This document shows positions 8,600 to 17,182 of a stretch of 64,000 nt of DNA, piece by piece. Source of the stretch: Ralstonia condita (GTDB lineage Bacteria; Pseudomonadota; Gammaproteobacteria; Burkholderiales; Burkholderiaceae); contig NZ_CATYWO010000002.1 in assembly GCF_958405655.1 (NCBI RefSeq), positions 868,001 through 932,000 on the forward strand. Reading direction: 5' to 3'. The notes under the pieces are model-generated. The model saw nothing but the letters and a program-made list of their open reading frames with translations. It made no database searches and was not told the DNA's origin. How positions within the stretch are numbered: position 1 is the stretch's first letter; every line of letters begins with the position of its first letter. The position numbers and the translations under genes are program-made.

Positions 8600-10534
8600 A
8601 TGGGTTGGATCAAGCGTTTGCCGGTGTCCACGGTGCTGATGGGTGGATTCCTGGTCGTGGCCGCCATGGGCGCGGCCATCGGCGGGTTGGGCGTGTACAC
8701 GATCACGCAGCTAACCAAGGCCAGCGAAGAACTGGCACAGAAGCAGATGCGCGCCATCACGCAGATGGGCAGTGCCGCCAACAGCCTGGCGCATGCCAGC
8801 CGCGCGCAGACCGCGTTGCTGATTGCCACCACGCTGAACGAGCGCAAGGCGCTCAGCGGGCAGATCAACGACAGCATGCAGCACCTGAAGGACGGCGTGG
8901 ATAACGTCCGTCCGCTCTTCACGTCCGACGAGGGCAAGAAGATGATCCGCGAGGTGGATGCGATCTACCCGGTCTGGAGCAAGCGCATGACGGATTTCGT
9001 CGCGCTGATGGACAAGCAGGGGCTGGACCCGACCCAGTTCGACAGTCGCGTGACGGCGGAAAACGTCGGCTTGCTGGATGACACGGCTGCTTTCGAAAAG
9101 ACGCTCGACAAGATGGTCAAGCGGGTGGAAGAGGTGTCCTCCGCGTCGACCATCAAGGCCCGCGACGAGGCCCACCGTTCCCGCCTGGTGATGATCGTCA
9201 TGGCGTTTGCAGGGGCGCTGCTGGGCATCGTGCTGGGCATCGTGATCGCCCGGCGCCTGTCGCGCCAATTGGGCGGCGAGCCGGCTTATGCCGCCGACAT
9301 CGCCCGCCGCATTGCCGCCGGAGACCTCGCCGTGCACGTGCAGACGCGCCCCGGTGACCGCAGCAGCATGCTGTTTGCCATGGCGCAGATGCAGCAGCAT
9401 CTGACCGGCACCATCACCAACATCAAGAGCTCGGCAGATTCGATCGCCAGTGCGACCAAGCAGATTGCGGCCGGCAACGCGGACCTGTCGCAGCGCACGG
9501 AAGAACAGGCCTCGTCGCTGGAAGAAACTGCCTCGAGCATGGAAGAGCTCACGAGCATCGTGAAGCAGAACGCGGACAACGCCCGCCAGGCGAGCCAGTT
9601 GGCGGGCAATGCGTCGGACATCGCCGTCAAAGGCGGCGAGGTGGTCGGCCGCGTGGTGGAAACCATGGCCGGCATCAACGCCAGCAGCAAGAAGATCGCG
9701 GACATCATCGGCGTGATCGAGGGCATTGCGTTCCAGACCAACATCCTGGCGCTGAATGCGGCGGTGGAAGCCGCGCGCGCGGGCGAGCAGGGGCGGGGCT
9801 TTGCGGTGGTGGCGGGTGAAGTGCGCAGCCTGGCGCAGCGCAGTGCCACGGCAGCCAAGGAGATCAAGGAACTGATCGGCGATTCGGTCGGCCGCGTGCG
9901 TAACGGCTCGGCGCTCGTGGCCGAGGCCGGTACCGTGATCGACGAAGTGGTGGTGGCCGTCAAGCGTGTGACCGACATCATGGGCGAGATATCCGCCGCC
10001 TCGGACGAGCAAAGTTCGGGTATCGAGCAGGTGAACCAGGCGGTGAACCAGATGGATGAGGTCACGCAGCAGAATGCCGCGCTGGTAGAGGAGGCCGCCG
10101 CCGCCGCGCTGTCGCTGGAGGAGCAGGCGCAGCTGCTGCGTGATGCGGTGGCGGCGTTCCGTACCGACGGGCGGGCCGCGCACTCCGAGCGGGCGGCCGT
10201 CCAGACGGCTGCGGCGCCGCTTGCCACGCCCGCGCGCAGCGAGGCGCGGCCGGACAGGAAGAACGCGGTGGTGAACGAGGTGGTGCCTTCCGTCGCACGG
10301 GCGATTGCCGCGCGCAAATCGCCCCAGGCCGCGCCGGTGACGGGCAGCCTCGCGGGCGCCGACCGCGCAGGCGACCCGGCTGCCGTTGCGGCGGATCAAG
10401 GCGAGAAAGCGCATCTTGAGGCACATTCTTCGGTCGCGCACGCGGCGACGGCTGCGGTTTCAGTCGCCGCAGCGGCGCCAGCCCTCAAGCTGGCAGCGGC
10501 TTCTGCCGATGATGAGGATTGGAGCACGTTCTGA
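8600..10534 (+). CDS. Methyl-accepting chemotaxis protein (receptor 2)
   Basis: This is a chemoreceptor of 644 residues. It has an N-terminal membrane segment (about 10-32), a periplasmic four-helix-bundle type sensor, a second membrane segment (about 195-215), HAMP and a full signalling domain. The tail after the methylation helices is long and Ala-rich (about 150 residues) and ends in DWSTF, a CheR/CheB docking peptide similar to that of receptor 1. The sensor domain is unrelated in detail to that of receptor 1, so ligands probably differ. The start is ATG 8600 after a purine-rich GAGAGAGAGG. cheR follows 101 bp downstream. Confidence 0.94.
   Translation: MGWIKRLPVSTVLMGGFLVVAAMGAAIGGLGVYTITQLTKASEELAQKQMRAITQMGSAANSLAHASRAQTALLIATTLNERKALSGQINDSMQHLKDGVDNVRPLFTSDEGKKMIREVDAIYPVWSKRMTDFVALMDKQGLDPTQFDSRVTAENVGLLDDTAAFEKTLDKMVKRVEEVSSASTIKARDEAHRSRLVMIVMAFAGALLGIVLGIVIARRLSRQLGGEPAYAADIARRIAAGDLAVHVQTRPGDRSSMLFAMAQMQQHLTGTITNIKSSADSIASATKQIAAGNADLSQRTEEQASSLEETASSMEELTSIVKQNADNARQASQLAGNASDIAVKGGEVVGRVVETMAGINASSKKIADIIGVIEGIAFQTNILALNAAVEAARAGEQGRGFAVVAGEVRSLAQRSATAAKEIKELIGDSVGRVRNGSALVAEAGTVIDEVVVAVKRVTDIMGEISAASDEQSSGIEQVNQAVNQMDEVTQQNAALVEEAAAAALSLEEQAQLLRDAVAAFRTDGRAAHSERAAVQTAAAPLATPARSEARPDRKNAVVNEVVPSVARAIAARKSPQAAPVTGSLAGADRAGDPAAVAADQGEKAHLEAHSSVAHAATAAVSVAAAAPALKLAAASADDEDWSTF
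9455..9861 (+). repeat. Near-identical block shared with receptor 1 (copy 2)
   Basis: This is the partner of 7387-7793, offset by 2068 bp with one mismatch seen by eye. Direct repeats this long can recombine; deletion between them would fuse the sensor of receptor 1 to the tail of receptor 2. Confidence 0.85.
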
Positions 10535-10635
10535 CGCCAGCCTCGCCCGTCACAAATCGGGCGCGGCACGCGGTACGGTGCCCGCCACTGACGGAAAGCG
10601 GGCGCCAGACCCGCGACATTTCGGGGTAGTTACCT

Positions 10636-11523
10636 ATGGCTATGGCACAAACCTTGGCGCCAGTCTCGCCGACGCTTGCGTCGCGTGAGTTTTCCTTTAC
10701 GGCGGAAGATTTCACCCGCATCCGCAACCTGATCTATCGCCGCGTGGGCATTTCGTTGTCCGACCGCAAGAGCGAGATGGTCTACAGCCGCCTGGCGCGC
10801 CGCCTGCGCGTGGTCAACCTCGGTTCGTTCCGCGACTATCTTGATGCGCTGGAAAACGGCCATCTGCCCGACGAGTGGGAAGCGTTCACCAATGCGCTCA
10901 CCACCAACCTGACGGCGTTCTTTCGCGAGCAGCATCACTTTCCGATCCTGGCCGAGCATGCCAAGGCCAAGCGCACGCCGTTTTCGGTGTGGTGCTCGGC
11001 ATCGTCCACCGGAGAAGAACCGTATTCGATCGCCATCACCCTGGCCGAGACCTTCGGCTCGATGAACCCGGGGCAGGTGAGCGTGGTGGCCTCCGACGTC
11101 GATACCAACGCGCTGGCCCGTGCGCGCGCCGGCATCTACCCGATGGAGCGCGTGGCTGCGCTGTCCACCGAGCGCCTGAAGAAGTATTTCCTGCGGGGCA
11201 CCGGTAAGCATGAGGGGTATGCGAGGGTGCGTCCTGAATTGCAGGCGATGATCGACTTCCGCCAGATCAACCTGCTCGACCGCGATTGGCCGCTGACGCA
11301 GAAGTTTGACGTGATCTTCTGCCGCAACGTCATGATCTACTTCGACAAGCCGACGCAGGCCAAGATCCTGGAGCACTTCATCGACGTGATGAAGCCCGAC
11401 GGACTGCTGTTTGCCGGCCATTCGGAGAGCTTCCTGCAGGTGACCAAGGCGTGGTCATTGCGGGGCAAGACCGTGTATGAAATCGCGCCTGAATTGCGGG
11501 CCAGAGTGGCGGGGGCGCGATGA
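10636..11523 (+). CDS. cheR: Chemotaxis protein methyltransferase CheR
   Basis: CheR methylates receptor glutamates using S-adenosylmethionine and drives adaptation. The protein is 295 residues. The N-terminal helical domain (about 15-85) contains FTRIRNLIYRRVGISLSDRK. The methyltransferase domain carries WCSASSTGEEPYSIA for SAM binding and DVIFCRNVMIYFD. ATG 10636 and ATG 10642 are both possible starts and differ by two residues. The stop overlaps the cheD start by four bases (ATGA), so CheR and CheD are translationally coupled. Confidence 0.96.
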   Translation: MAMAQTLAPVSPTLASREFSFTAEDFTRIRNLIYRRVGISLSDRKSEMVYSRLARRLRVVNLGSFRDYLDALENGHLPDEWEAFTNALTTNLTAFFREQHHFPILAEHAKAKRTPFSVWCSASSTGEEPYSIAITLAETFGSMNPGQVSVVASDVDTNALARARAGIYPMERVAALSTERLKKYFLRGTGKHEGYARVRPELQAMIDFRQINLLDRDWPLTQKFDVIFCRNVMIYFDKPTQAKILEHFIDVMKPDGLLFAGHSESFLQVTKAWSLRGKTVYEIAPELRARVAGAR

Positions 11524-12221
11524 TCGAATTCAGCAAGAAGGCCGTGCCGCGCGCCGCCATGGCCGACGCCGTGCGCAACGACAGCGGAATGAGCGCCGGG
11601 GCCATGGCCACGCTCGCGCAGTCGGCCGCCAGCACGCACGCCTACTACGACACCACCTTCAGCCGCCGCGCCATGAAGGTGCTCCCGGGCGAGTATTTCG
11701 TCACGACCGAAGACCTGATGCTGGTGACGGTGCTGGGCTCCTGCGTCTCGGCCTGCGTGCGCGACAAGACCCTCGGCATTGGCGGCATGAACCATTTCAT
11801 GCTGCCCTCGCGCAACGAGGGGGAATCGATCCTGTCGCCATCCATGCGCTATGGCACGCACGCCATGGAAGTGCTGCTCAACCAGCTCTACAAGGCCGGC
11901 GCCCGACGTGAGCACCTTGAGATCAAGGTGTTTGGCGGCGCCGCCGTGCTGGCCGGCATGAGCACGCTCGACGTGGGCGAGCGCAACGGCAAGTTCGTGC
12001 TCGAGTTCCTGCGCAGCGAGGGGTTGCCCGTGGCCGCCAAGGACCTCTTCGACGTGTATCCGCGCAAGGTCTACTTCGTGCCATCCACGGGTCAGATCAT
12101 GGTGCGCAAGCTGCGCTCGCAAAGCTCCACCGCCGATCTCGACAGCGAAGCGCAGTACGCGAGCAAGCTGTCGAAGTCCATTGCCGCCAAATCGGCCTCG
12201 CGCCTGCAATTGTTTACGTAA
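11520..12221 (+). CDS. cheD: Chemoreceptor glutamine deamidase CheD
   Basis: CheD deamidates receptor glutamines to glutamates and so prepares them for CheR. The protein is 233 residues. The catalytic cysteine lies in VLGSCVSACVRD, and the histidine is in GGMNHFMLP. The core is preceded by about 60 residues of low-complexity sequence, longer than in Bacillus or Thermotoga CheD. Its position between cheR and cheB is standard in Ralstonia and Burkholderia. CheZ is also encoded in this operon, so the CheD-CheC phosphatase partnership of Bacillus is not needed here. Confidence 0.95.
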   Translation: MIEFSKKAVPRAAMADAVRNDSGMSAGAMATLAQSAASTHAYYDTTFSRRAMKVLPGEYFVTTEDLMLVTVLGSCVSACVRDKTLGIGGMNHFMLPSRNEGESILSPSMRYGTHAMEVLLNQLYKAGARREHLEIKVFGGAAVLAGMSTLDVGERNGKFVLEFLRSEGLPVAAKDLFDVYPRKVYFVPSTGQIMVRKLRSQSSTADLDSEAQYASKLSKSIAAKSASRLQLFT

Positions 12222-12245
12222 TTCCTGGACTTGCCCCACAACAAC

Positions 12246-13394
12246 ATGAACGACAAACGCAAGATTCAGGTGCTGTGCATCGACGATTCCGCACTGATCC
12301 GCAGCATCCTGAAGGAAATCATCAACAGCCAGCCCGATATGGAAGTGGTGGGTGTGGCGCCGGACCCGATCATCGCGCGCGACCTCATCAAGCAGACCAA
12401 CCCGGATGTGCTCACGCTGGACGTCGAAATGCCGAAGATGGATGGCCTCGACTTCCTCGAAAAGCTCATGCGCCTGCGGCCGATGCCAGTGGTGATGATC
12501 TCGTCGCTGACCGAGCGCGGCTCCGAGGCCACGCTGCGCGCGCTGGAACTGGGCGCGGTGGATTTCGTCGCCAAGCCCAAGCTGGGCATGCGTGACGGTA
12601 TGAACGAGTACGCCGACCAGATTGCCGACAAGATCCGCGTGGCCGCCCGCGCAAGGCTGCGCCCGCGCACGGCAGCCCCTGCCGCGCCGGTGGTGGGCCA
12701 TGCAGCCGCGGCCGTTGGTCCAGCCGTCGGCGCACACGTTCGCGCAGACCACGCGGCGGCGGCGCCGGTGGCGGCTGCCCCGGCGCGTACCCATTTCTCG
12801 TCGACGGAAAAGCTCATCATCGTGGGTGCCTCCACCGGCGGCACTGAAGCCATCAAGGAGTTCCTCGTGGAGATGCCGCCCGATTGTCCGGGCATCCTGA
12901 TCGTGCAGCACATGCCGGCGGGCTTCACCACGTCATTCGCCAAGCGGCTGGATGGCCTGTGCCGCATCCGCGTGAAGGAAGCCGTGCATGGCGAACGCGT
13001 CCTGCCCGGTCACGCCTACATTGCCCCTGGCGACATGCACCTGTCGCTCGGCCGCAGCGGCGCCAACTACATCACGGAGCTGGACCAGGGCCCGCCCGTC
13101 AATCGCCACCGTCCCGCGGTGGATGTGCTGTTCCGCTCGGCGGCGCGCAACGCCGGGGCCAACGCCCTGGGGGTGATCCTGACTGGCATGGGCAAGGACG
13201 GCGCCGCCGGCATGCTGGAAATGCGCAATGCCGGCGCCTACAACGTCGCCCAGGACGAGGCGTCGTGCGTGGTCTACGGCATGCCCAAGGAGGCGGTCGC
13301 CCACGGCGGCGTGCACGAAGTTCTGCCGCTGTCGCAGATCGGTCCGCACGTGCTGGCCAGGCTGTCCGCCCATGGTCGTGTGACGCGTGTTTAA
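12246..13394 (+). CDS. cheB: Protein-glutamate methylesterase/deamidase CheB
   Basis: CheB removes receptor methyl groups when phosphorylated by CheA. The protein is 382 residues from ATG 12246; a TTG at 12231 would add five residues, but ATG matches family starts (IQVLCIDDSALIRS). The N-terminal receiver has its phospho-acceptor at D59 in LTLDVEMPKMDG. An Ala-rich linker at about 138-185 leads to the esterase domain, with Ser in GASTGGTEAI, His in VQHMPAGFT and Asp in TGMGKDGAAGM. It lies 24 bp after cheD. Confidence 0.96.
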   Translation: MNDKRKIQVLCIDDSALIRSILKEIINSQPDMEVVGVAPDPIIARDLIKQTNPDVLTLDVEMPKMDGLDFLEKLMRLRPMPVVMISSLTERGSEATLRALELGAVDFVAKPKLGMRDGMNEYADQIADKIRVAARARLRPRTAAPAAPVVGHAAAAVGPAVGAHVRADHAAAAPVAAAPARTHFSSTEKLIIVGASTGGTEAIKEFLVEMPPDCPGILIVQHMPAGFTTSFAKRLDGLCRIRVKEAVHGERVLPGHAYIAPGDMHLSLGRSGANYITELDQGPPVNRHRPAVDVLFRSAARNAGANALGVILTGMGKDGAAGMLEMRNAGAYNVAQDEASCVVYGMPKEAVAHGGVHEVLPLSQIGPHVLARLSAHGRVTRV

Positions 13395-13543
13395 CGCGTA
13401 ACGCGCAGGTACGGCGATTGCGGGACGCAGCAGTGGCGCGCCCCGACGCGTGCCGGCGCTCAAGAAATGGCTCCAGGCGCCGATAACACTGCCAAGGTAG
13501 TCCCGAAACCCCCCAATTCAGTCAGTTTGCGGAGATTGTGTCC

Positions 13544-13948
13544 ATGGACAAGAGCCAGTTCCGATTCCTCGTCGTCGACGATTTCCCGACGATGCGCCGA
13601 ATCGTGCGTAACCTGCTCAAGGAACTCGGTTTTTCCAACGTCGACGAGGCCGAAGACGGCGCCGCCGGCCTGGCCAAGGTCAAGGAAGGCCGGTTCGATT
13701 TTGTGATTTCGGACTGGAACATGCCCAACATGGATGGCCTGCAGATGCTGCAGAGCATCCGTGCGGATGCCAACCCCGTCATCAGCAAGCTGCCCGTGCT
13801 GATGGTGACGGCCGAAGCCAAGAAGGAAAACATCATTGCCGCGGCCCAGGCTGGCGCCAGCGGTTACGTGGTCAAGCCGTTCACTGCGGCCACGCTGGAT
13901 GAGAAGCTGGGCAAGATTTTCGAGAAGCTCGAAAAAGCGGGGGCGTAA
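13544..13948 (+). CDS. cheY: Chemotaxis response regulator CheY
   Basis: CheY is the phosphorylated messenger that binds the flagellar switch. The protein is 134 residues. It has the D12/D13 pair and the phosphorylation site D57 in ISDWNMPNMDG, as in E. coli, followed by VLMVTAEAKKENI and the conserved Tyr/Lys in GYVVKPF. ATG 13544 is preferred because GGAG (13531-13534) is nine bases away; a GTG at 13538 lies too close. The stop shares one base with the cheZ start. This is a better match to classical CheY than the regulator at 3206. Confidence 0.96.
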   Translation: MDKSQFRFLVVDDFPTMRRIVRNLLKELGFSNVDEAEDGAAGLAKVKEGRFDFVISDWNMPNMDGLQMLQSIRADANPVISKLPVLMVTAEAKKENIIAAAQAGASGYVVKPFTAATLDEKLGKIFEKLEKAGA

Positions 13949-14607
13949 TGAGCGAGATGCTTGACGGGGCGCAGGCGCCGGCCGCAGACGGAGTGGATCA
14001 CGGCGACATGCCGGAAATGCTCCAGCGCATCGGCCACCTCACGCGCATGCTGCGCGAGAGCATGCGGGAGCTGGGCCTGGACAAGGGCGTGGAGAAAGCC
14101 GCATCCGCCATTCCCGATGCGCGTGATCGCCTGAACTACATCGCCAACATGACCGAGCAGGCAGCCACCCGCGTGCTCAATGCCATCGACGCAGCGCGCC
14201 CTGTGCAGGACGCGCTGGAAACCGACGCCGAGGCGCTGGTCAACCGCTGGCAGTCGTGGATGGACCGCCAACTGGGCGACGACGACATCCGCGAGCTGGT
14301 CGGGCAGACCAACGGTTTCCTGCGCAGCGTCCCGCAAAAGACGCGCGACACCAACCAGCAGCTGATGGAAATCCTGATGGCGCAGGACTTTCAGGACCTG
14401 ACCGGCCAGGTCATCAAGAAGGTGCTGGACGTGGTCCAGCTCATCGAGAGCCAGCTTGTCGGCATCCTGCTCGACAACGCGCCGGAACATCTGCGCACGG
14501 AAGCGAACTCCTCGCTGCTCAACGGTCCTCAAATCAATCCGAACCACCCCGACGTGGTGGCCAACCAGGAACAGGTCGACGACCTGCTGGAAAGCCTCGG
14601 CTTCTGA
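13948..14607 (+). CDS. cheZ: CheY-P phosphatase CheZ
   Basis: CheZ ends the chemotaxis signal by dephosphorylating CheY-P. The protein is 219 residues and mostly helical. The active-site motif is AQDFQDLTGQVIKKV, in which the Gln of DLTGQ inserts into CheY. The C-terminus, with DDLLESLGF, is the short helix that anchors to CheY. The start overlaps the cheY stop (TAATG), which couples their synthesis. It is the last gene of the forward che run. Confidence 0.96.
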   Translation: MSEMLDGAQAPAADGVDHGDMPEMLQRIGHLTRMLRESMRELGLDKGVEKAASAIPDARDRLNYIANMTEQAATRVLNAIDAARPVQDALETDAEALVNRWQSWMDRQLGDDDIRELVGQTNGFLRSVPQKTRDTNQQLMEILMAQDFQDLTGQVIKKVLDVVQLIESQLVGILLDNAPEHLRTEANSSLLNGPQINPNHPDVVANQEQVDDLLESLGF

Positions 14608-14698
14608 GCCTGCATGGCCGGCCCCTCGCGGGATGCGGGGGGCGGCGTCTCTCCGCTTGGCCTTCCACGCGCCCGCGGCTGCAGCGCAGCGATGCCCT

Positions 14699-15706
14699 TT
14701 ATTGGTTCGGTAGCGTCGCGCGCGCCAGCATGGCGTCGATCTGCGCGTCCTTCTCCTCCCACAGCTGTGCCAGCCAGCGATGAAATTCGCCGCGGAATGC
14801 CGCATCGGCGGCGTAGTCGCCCGCGCACAGCCCCGCCGGAATCGGCAGTTCGCGTACGTGCACCATCGCCCGGCCAGCACGGCCACTGGCAAGCGCCCAG
14901 AAGCTGGGCGTGCCGTCCGGGTAGGCAATGCTGACATCCAGCAGCGCCTGGAATTGCTCGCCCATGGCGTTGAGCGCAAGTGCCATGGCGCCTGCCTTGG
15001 GCTTGAGCAGATGACGGTACGGCGATGACTGCGCGCGATGCTTTGCGGGGGTGTAACGCGTACCCTCTGCAAAGTTCATGACGCTGGTCGGCACCTTGGC
15101 GAACTTCGCGCATGCGCGCCGTGTCGTTTCCCGATCCTGATTGCGCAGCTCGGGATGCCGGCGCAATGCCGTCTTGGAGTGCCGGCGCATGAAGGGGAAG
15201 TCCAGCGCCCACCACGCCAGTCCGATCACCGGCACGTAGATCAACTGTTGCTTGAGGAAGAACTTCAACAGCGGGATGCGCCCGTTCAGGGTCCACTGCA
15301 ACACGAAGATGTCGACCCACGAGCGGTGATTGCAGTTGACGAGGTACCAGCCCGCATAGCGCAGATCATTGACGCCCTCCACGCTCCAGGGCTCGCGTTG
15401 CAGCAGGCCGATCCACACGCTGTTGCAACTGATCCAGCTTGTGGCGATGCGATTGAGCAGCGGGTCGATCCGCCGCCGTACCGCGGCTGCGGGCACCAGC
15501 AGCTTGAACAAGGCGAGCAGGAACAGCGGCACGCTCCAGAACACGGTGTTGAGTGCCAGCAAGAGCAGGCTGAGCAGCCCCAGGCCGGCATGTAGCGTGC
15601 GGGTCAGCGGTGTGTCTGGCGTAGGCGGCGGCGATGAGGGCCGCGTGGGTTCGGATATCGAGGGCACGATGGCGCGTCTGGACCGGGATGGATTGATATT
15701 AGGCAT
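14699..15706 (-). CDS. Lysophospholipid acyltransferase family protein (YihG-like)
   Basis: This is a membrane-associated acyltransferase of the PlsC superfamily, 335 residues from ATG 15706 (a TTG two codons upstream is also open). N-terminal hydrophobic segments lie at about 40-75. The HX4D catalytic motif is in NCNHRSWVDIF, and the acceptor motif is NFAEGTRYTPAKH. Length and layout resemble E. coli YihG, which acts on lysophosphatidic acid or related acceptors. It is convergent with cheZ and unrelated to the chemotaxis genes. The acyl chain specificity cannot be told from sequence. Confidence 0.88.
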   Translation of the reverse strand: MPNINPSRSRRAIVPSISEPTRPSSPPPTPDTPLTRTLHAGLGLLSLLLLALNTVFWSVPLFLLALFKLLVPAAAVRRRIDPLLNRIATSWISCNSVWIGLLQREPWSVEGVNDLRYAGWYLVNCNHRSWVDIFVLQWTLNGRIPLLKFFLKQQLIYVPVIGLAWWALDFPFMRRHSKTALRRHPELRNQDRETTRRACAKFAKVPTSVMNFAEGTRYTPAKHRAQSSPYRHLLKPKAGAMALALNAMGEQFQALLDVSIAYPDGTPSFWALASGRAGRAMVHVRELPIPAGLCAGDYAADAAFRGEFHRWLAQLWEEKDAQIDAMLARATLPNQ

Positions 15707-16078
15707 GGCCAACAGTGTCGTGCAGAGCTTGTCGCGATACCTTGGCCTGCATCAGAAAACATGTTGCATCGAGGCATCGGCGTTGAACATCTGGCGTGGC
15801 TCGATGGCTCGCGACGCTGATGGTCACCGCATGCGCGGCGGCGTGGCAGCGTACGGCGATGACACGGCCTGAGTGGATCTTGCAGGCGATCAGAAAGGTG
15901 ACAAGAGCCGTGCTATCCGAACGGTATTTCCCTGCCCGCCGTAGGGATGTTGGCACCTTATAACGGCTCACAAAGCCTTGCCCTGATTGGCGTCAAGGCT
16001 TGAAGCGGCATTCATTCTTACCATGGTCATGGCCTCTTGGCGCCACTGTTCTCACTCCTTTTGATTCGAGGTATCGAC
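15707..16078. other. Intergenic gap, no gene supported
   Basis: This 372-bp stretch separates the divergent acyltransferase and cytochrome genes and presumably carries both promoters. I see no convincing open reading frame with a ribosome binding site and no RNA signature in it. Confidence 0.6.
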
Positions 16079-16489
16079 GTGCTCATACGACCTATCACCA
16101 TTGCTGCCCTTGTGGGGTTCACCTTGCTCACCGCATGCAGCAAAAACGAAGCGGCTTCGGCAGCCTCCACCGCCGCTGCGCCCTCCGCAACTGTGGCTGC
16201 AGCGCCCGCACCGGCGCAGGCCGCCGCCGGCGGCGTCGAGAAAGGGGAGAAGGTCTACAAGTCCACCTGTGCGATGTGCCACGGCACCGGTGCCGGCGGT
16301 GCGCCGATGTTCAAATCGAAGGACGATTGGGCCCCTCGCATCGCGCAGGGCAAGGACACCCTTTACGATCACGCGCTGCACGGTTTCACGGGCAGCAAGG
16401 GCACGATGCCCGCGAAAGGCGGCAATGCATCGCTCAGCGATGAGGACGTGAAGGCGGGGGTCGACTACATGACGTCGAAGGCGACGTAA
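16079..16489 (+). CDS. Cytochrome c5-type lipoprotein
   Basis: This is a small periplasmic electron carrier of 136 residues. The start is GTG 16079 after GAGG at proper spacing. The N-terminus is a lipoprotein signal with lipobox LTAC (Cys 20), then an Ala-rich linker to about residue 50. One class I haem domain follows, with CAMCH as attachment site and an axial Met in GTMPAKGG. The neighbouring genes do not identify a partner. It could serve an oxidase or a denitrification enzyme, but this is inference. The upstream frame remains open but lacks a second ribosome binding site. Confidence 0.85.
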   Translation: MLIRPITIAALVGFTLLTACSKNEAASAASTAAAPSATVAAAPAPAQAAAGGVEKGEKVYKSTCAMCHGTGAGGAPMFKSKDDWAPRIAQGKDTLYDHALHGFTGSKGTMPAKGGNASLSDEDVKAGVDYMTSKAT

Positions 16490-16514
16490 CGACATCGCCC
16501 TCGGGTAGGGTTGG

Positions 16515-16542
16515 CGGCGCTCCGGGTGAGCGCCGTTTGCTT
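16515..16542. terminator. Hairpin terminator between convergent genes
   Basis: CGGCGCTC (16515-16522) pairs with GAGCGCCG (16528-16535), followed by TTTGCTT. It lies between the cytochrome gene and the convergent gene ending at 16541 and could serve the forward transcript. Confidence 0.6.
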
Positions 16543-16891
16543 ATGCTTGCAACAGCGGGTCGACCAGCACGGCATCGATCACGGCGCGCACGTTGGCCCA
16601 GGGTTCCGCGCTCGGGTGGGTCAGGCGATCTTCACGCAGCACGTCCGACGCATCGTGCAGATGGTTCGGGAAGGTGGCGAGGGTGCGATGCAGCGGCGCG
16701 GTGTCGATGCGTAATTGCGCATCCCCCCAGCGCCACGCGATTGCGTATTCCGACGCAGCGGGGTAACGCAGTTCGAGCAGAACGCCGTTGTTGAGCGAGA
16801 CCAGTAAGGCGTCCTGGCACAGCGTCGGGGGTTCCGCCAACACCGCACCGTAGTGCGCCTCCAGTGCCTCTTTGAGTTCGAGGTGCTGCAT
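16541..16891 (-). CDS. Hypothetical protein (second gene of a pair)
   Basis: The 116-residue product is not recognised. It is soluble, with no signal peptide or membrane segment. The N-terminus MQHLELKEALEAHYG and the middle (LLVSLNNGVLLELRYP, YAIAWRWGDAQLRIDTAPLH) suggest a small alpha/beta fold with some resemblance to chaperone-sized proteins. It starts two bases after the stop of the gene at 16894-17163, so the two are almost certainly co-transcribed and may act together. Confidence 0.7.
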   Translation of the reverse strand: MQHLELKEALEAHYGAVLAEPPTLCQDALLVSLNNGVLLELRYPAASEYAIAWRWGDAQLRIDTAPLHRTLATFPNHLHDASDVLREDRLTHPSAEPWANVRAVIDAVLVDPLLQA

Positions 16892-16893
16892 GA

Positions 16894-17163
16894 TCAGCCT
16901 CCCATGCGCGCCAGCAGCGCCTTCAGTTCCGCGGTGACGTCTTGCCTGGCGGTGGCAAGCGCGAGTGAGCCGAGGTAATGCTCATAGGCCGGATGCTCCG
17001 GCAAGTCTGCCGCCGCGATACGCGCGAGCAGATCCCCCTCGTCGTTCACCCCATAGGGTTCGAGCAGCTTGCGCCGGCTTTCCCGCAGCTCGTAGGACAA
17101 GCGGCTGAGCTGCTCCATCTGAACGGCATCGTCGGGCGGTAGATTGGCAAAGTAATCGATCAT
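16894..17163 (-). CDS. Hypothetical protein (first gene of a pair)
   Basis: The 89-residue product is not recognised. It is acidic and helix-rich, starting MIDYFANLPPDDAVQMEQLS and containing SYELRESRRKLLEPYGV. It has no signal peptide, membrane segment or cysteine pair. It precedes the gene at 16541 by two bases and lies downstream of nosL on the same strand, 19 bp after the nosL stop. It could be carried on the nos transcript, but nothing in its sequence ties it to N2O reduction. Confidence 0.7.
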   Translation of the reverse strand: MIDYFANLPPDDAVQMEQLSRLSYELRESRRKLLEPYGVNDEGDLLARIAAADLPEHPAYEHYLGSLALATARQDVTAELKALLARMGG

Positions 17164-17182
17164 TTCGGGTTCTCTGGGGCGG

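Noticed and set aside
15699..15971. Small reverse frame upstream of the acyltransferase.
   Set aside because: No ribosome binding site or recognisable product, and it overlaps the acyltransferase start region.
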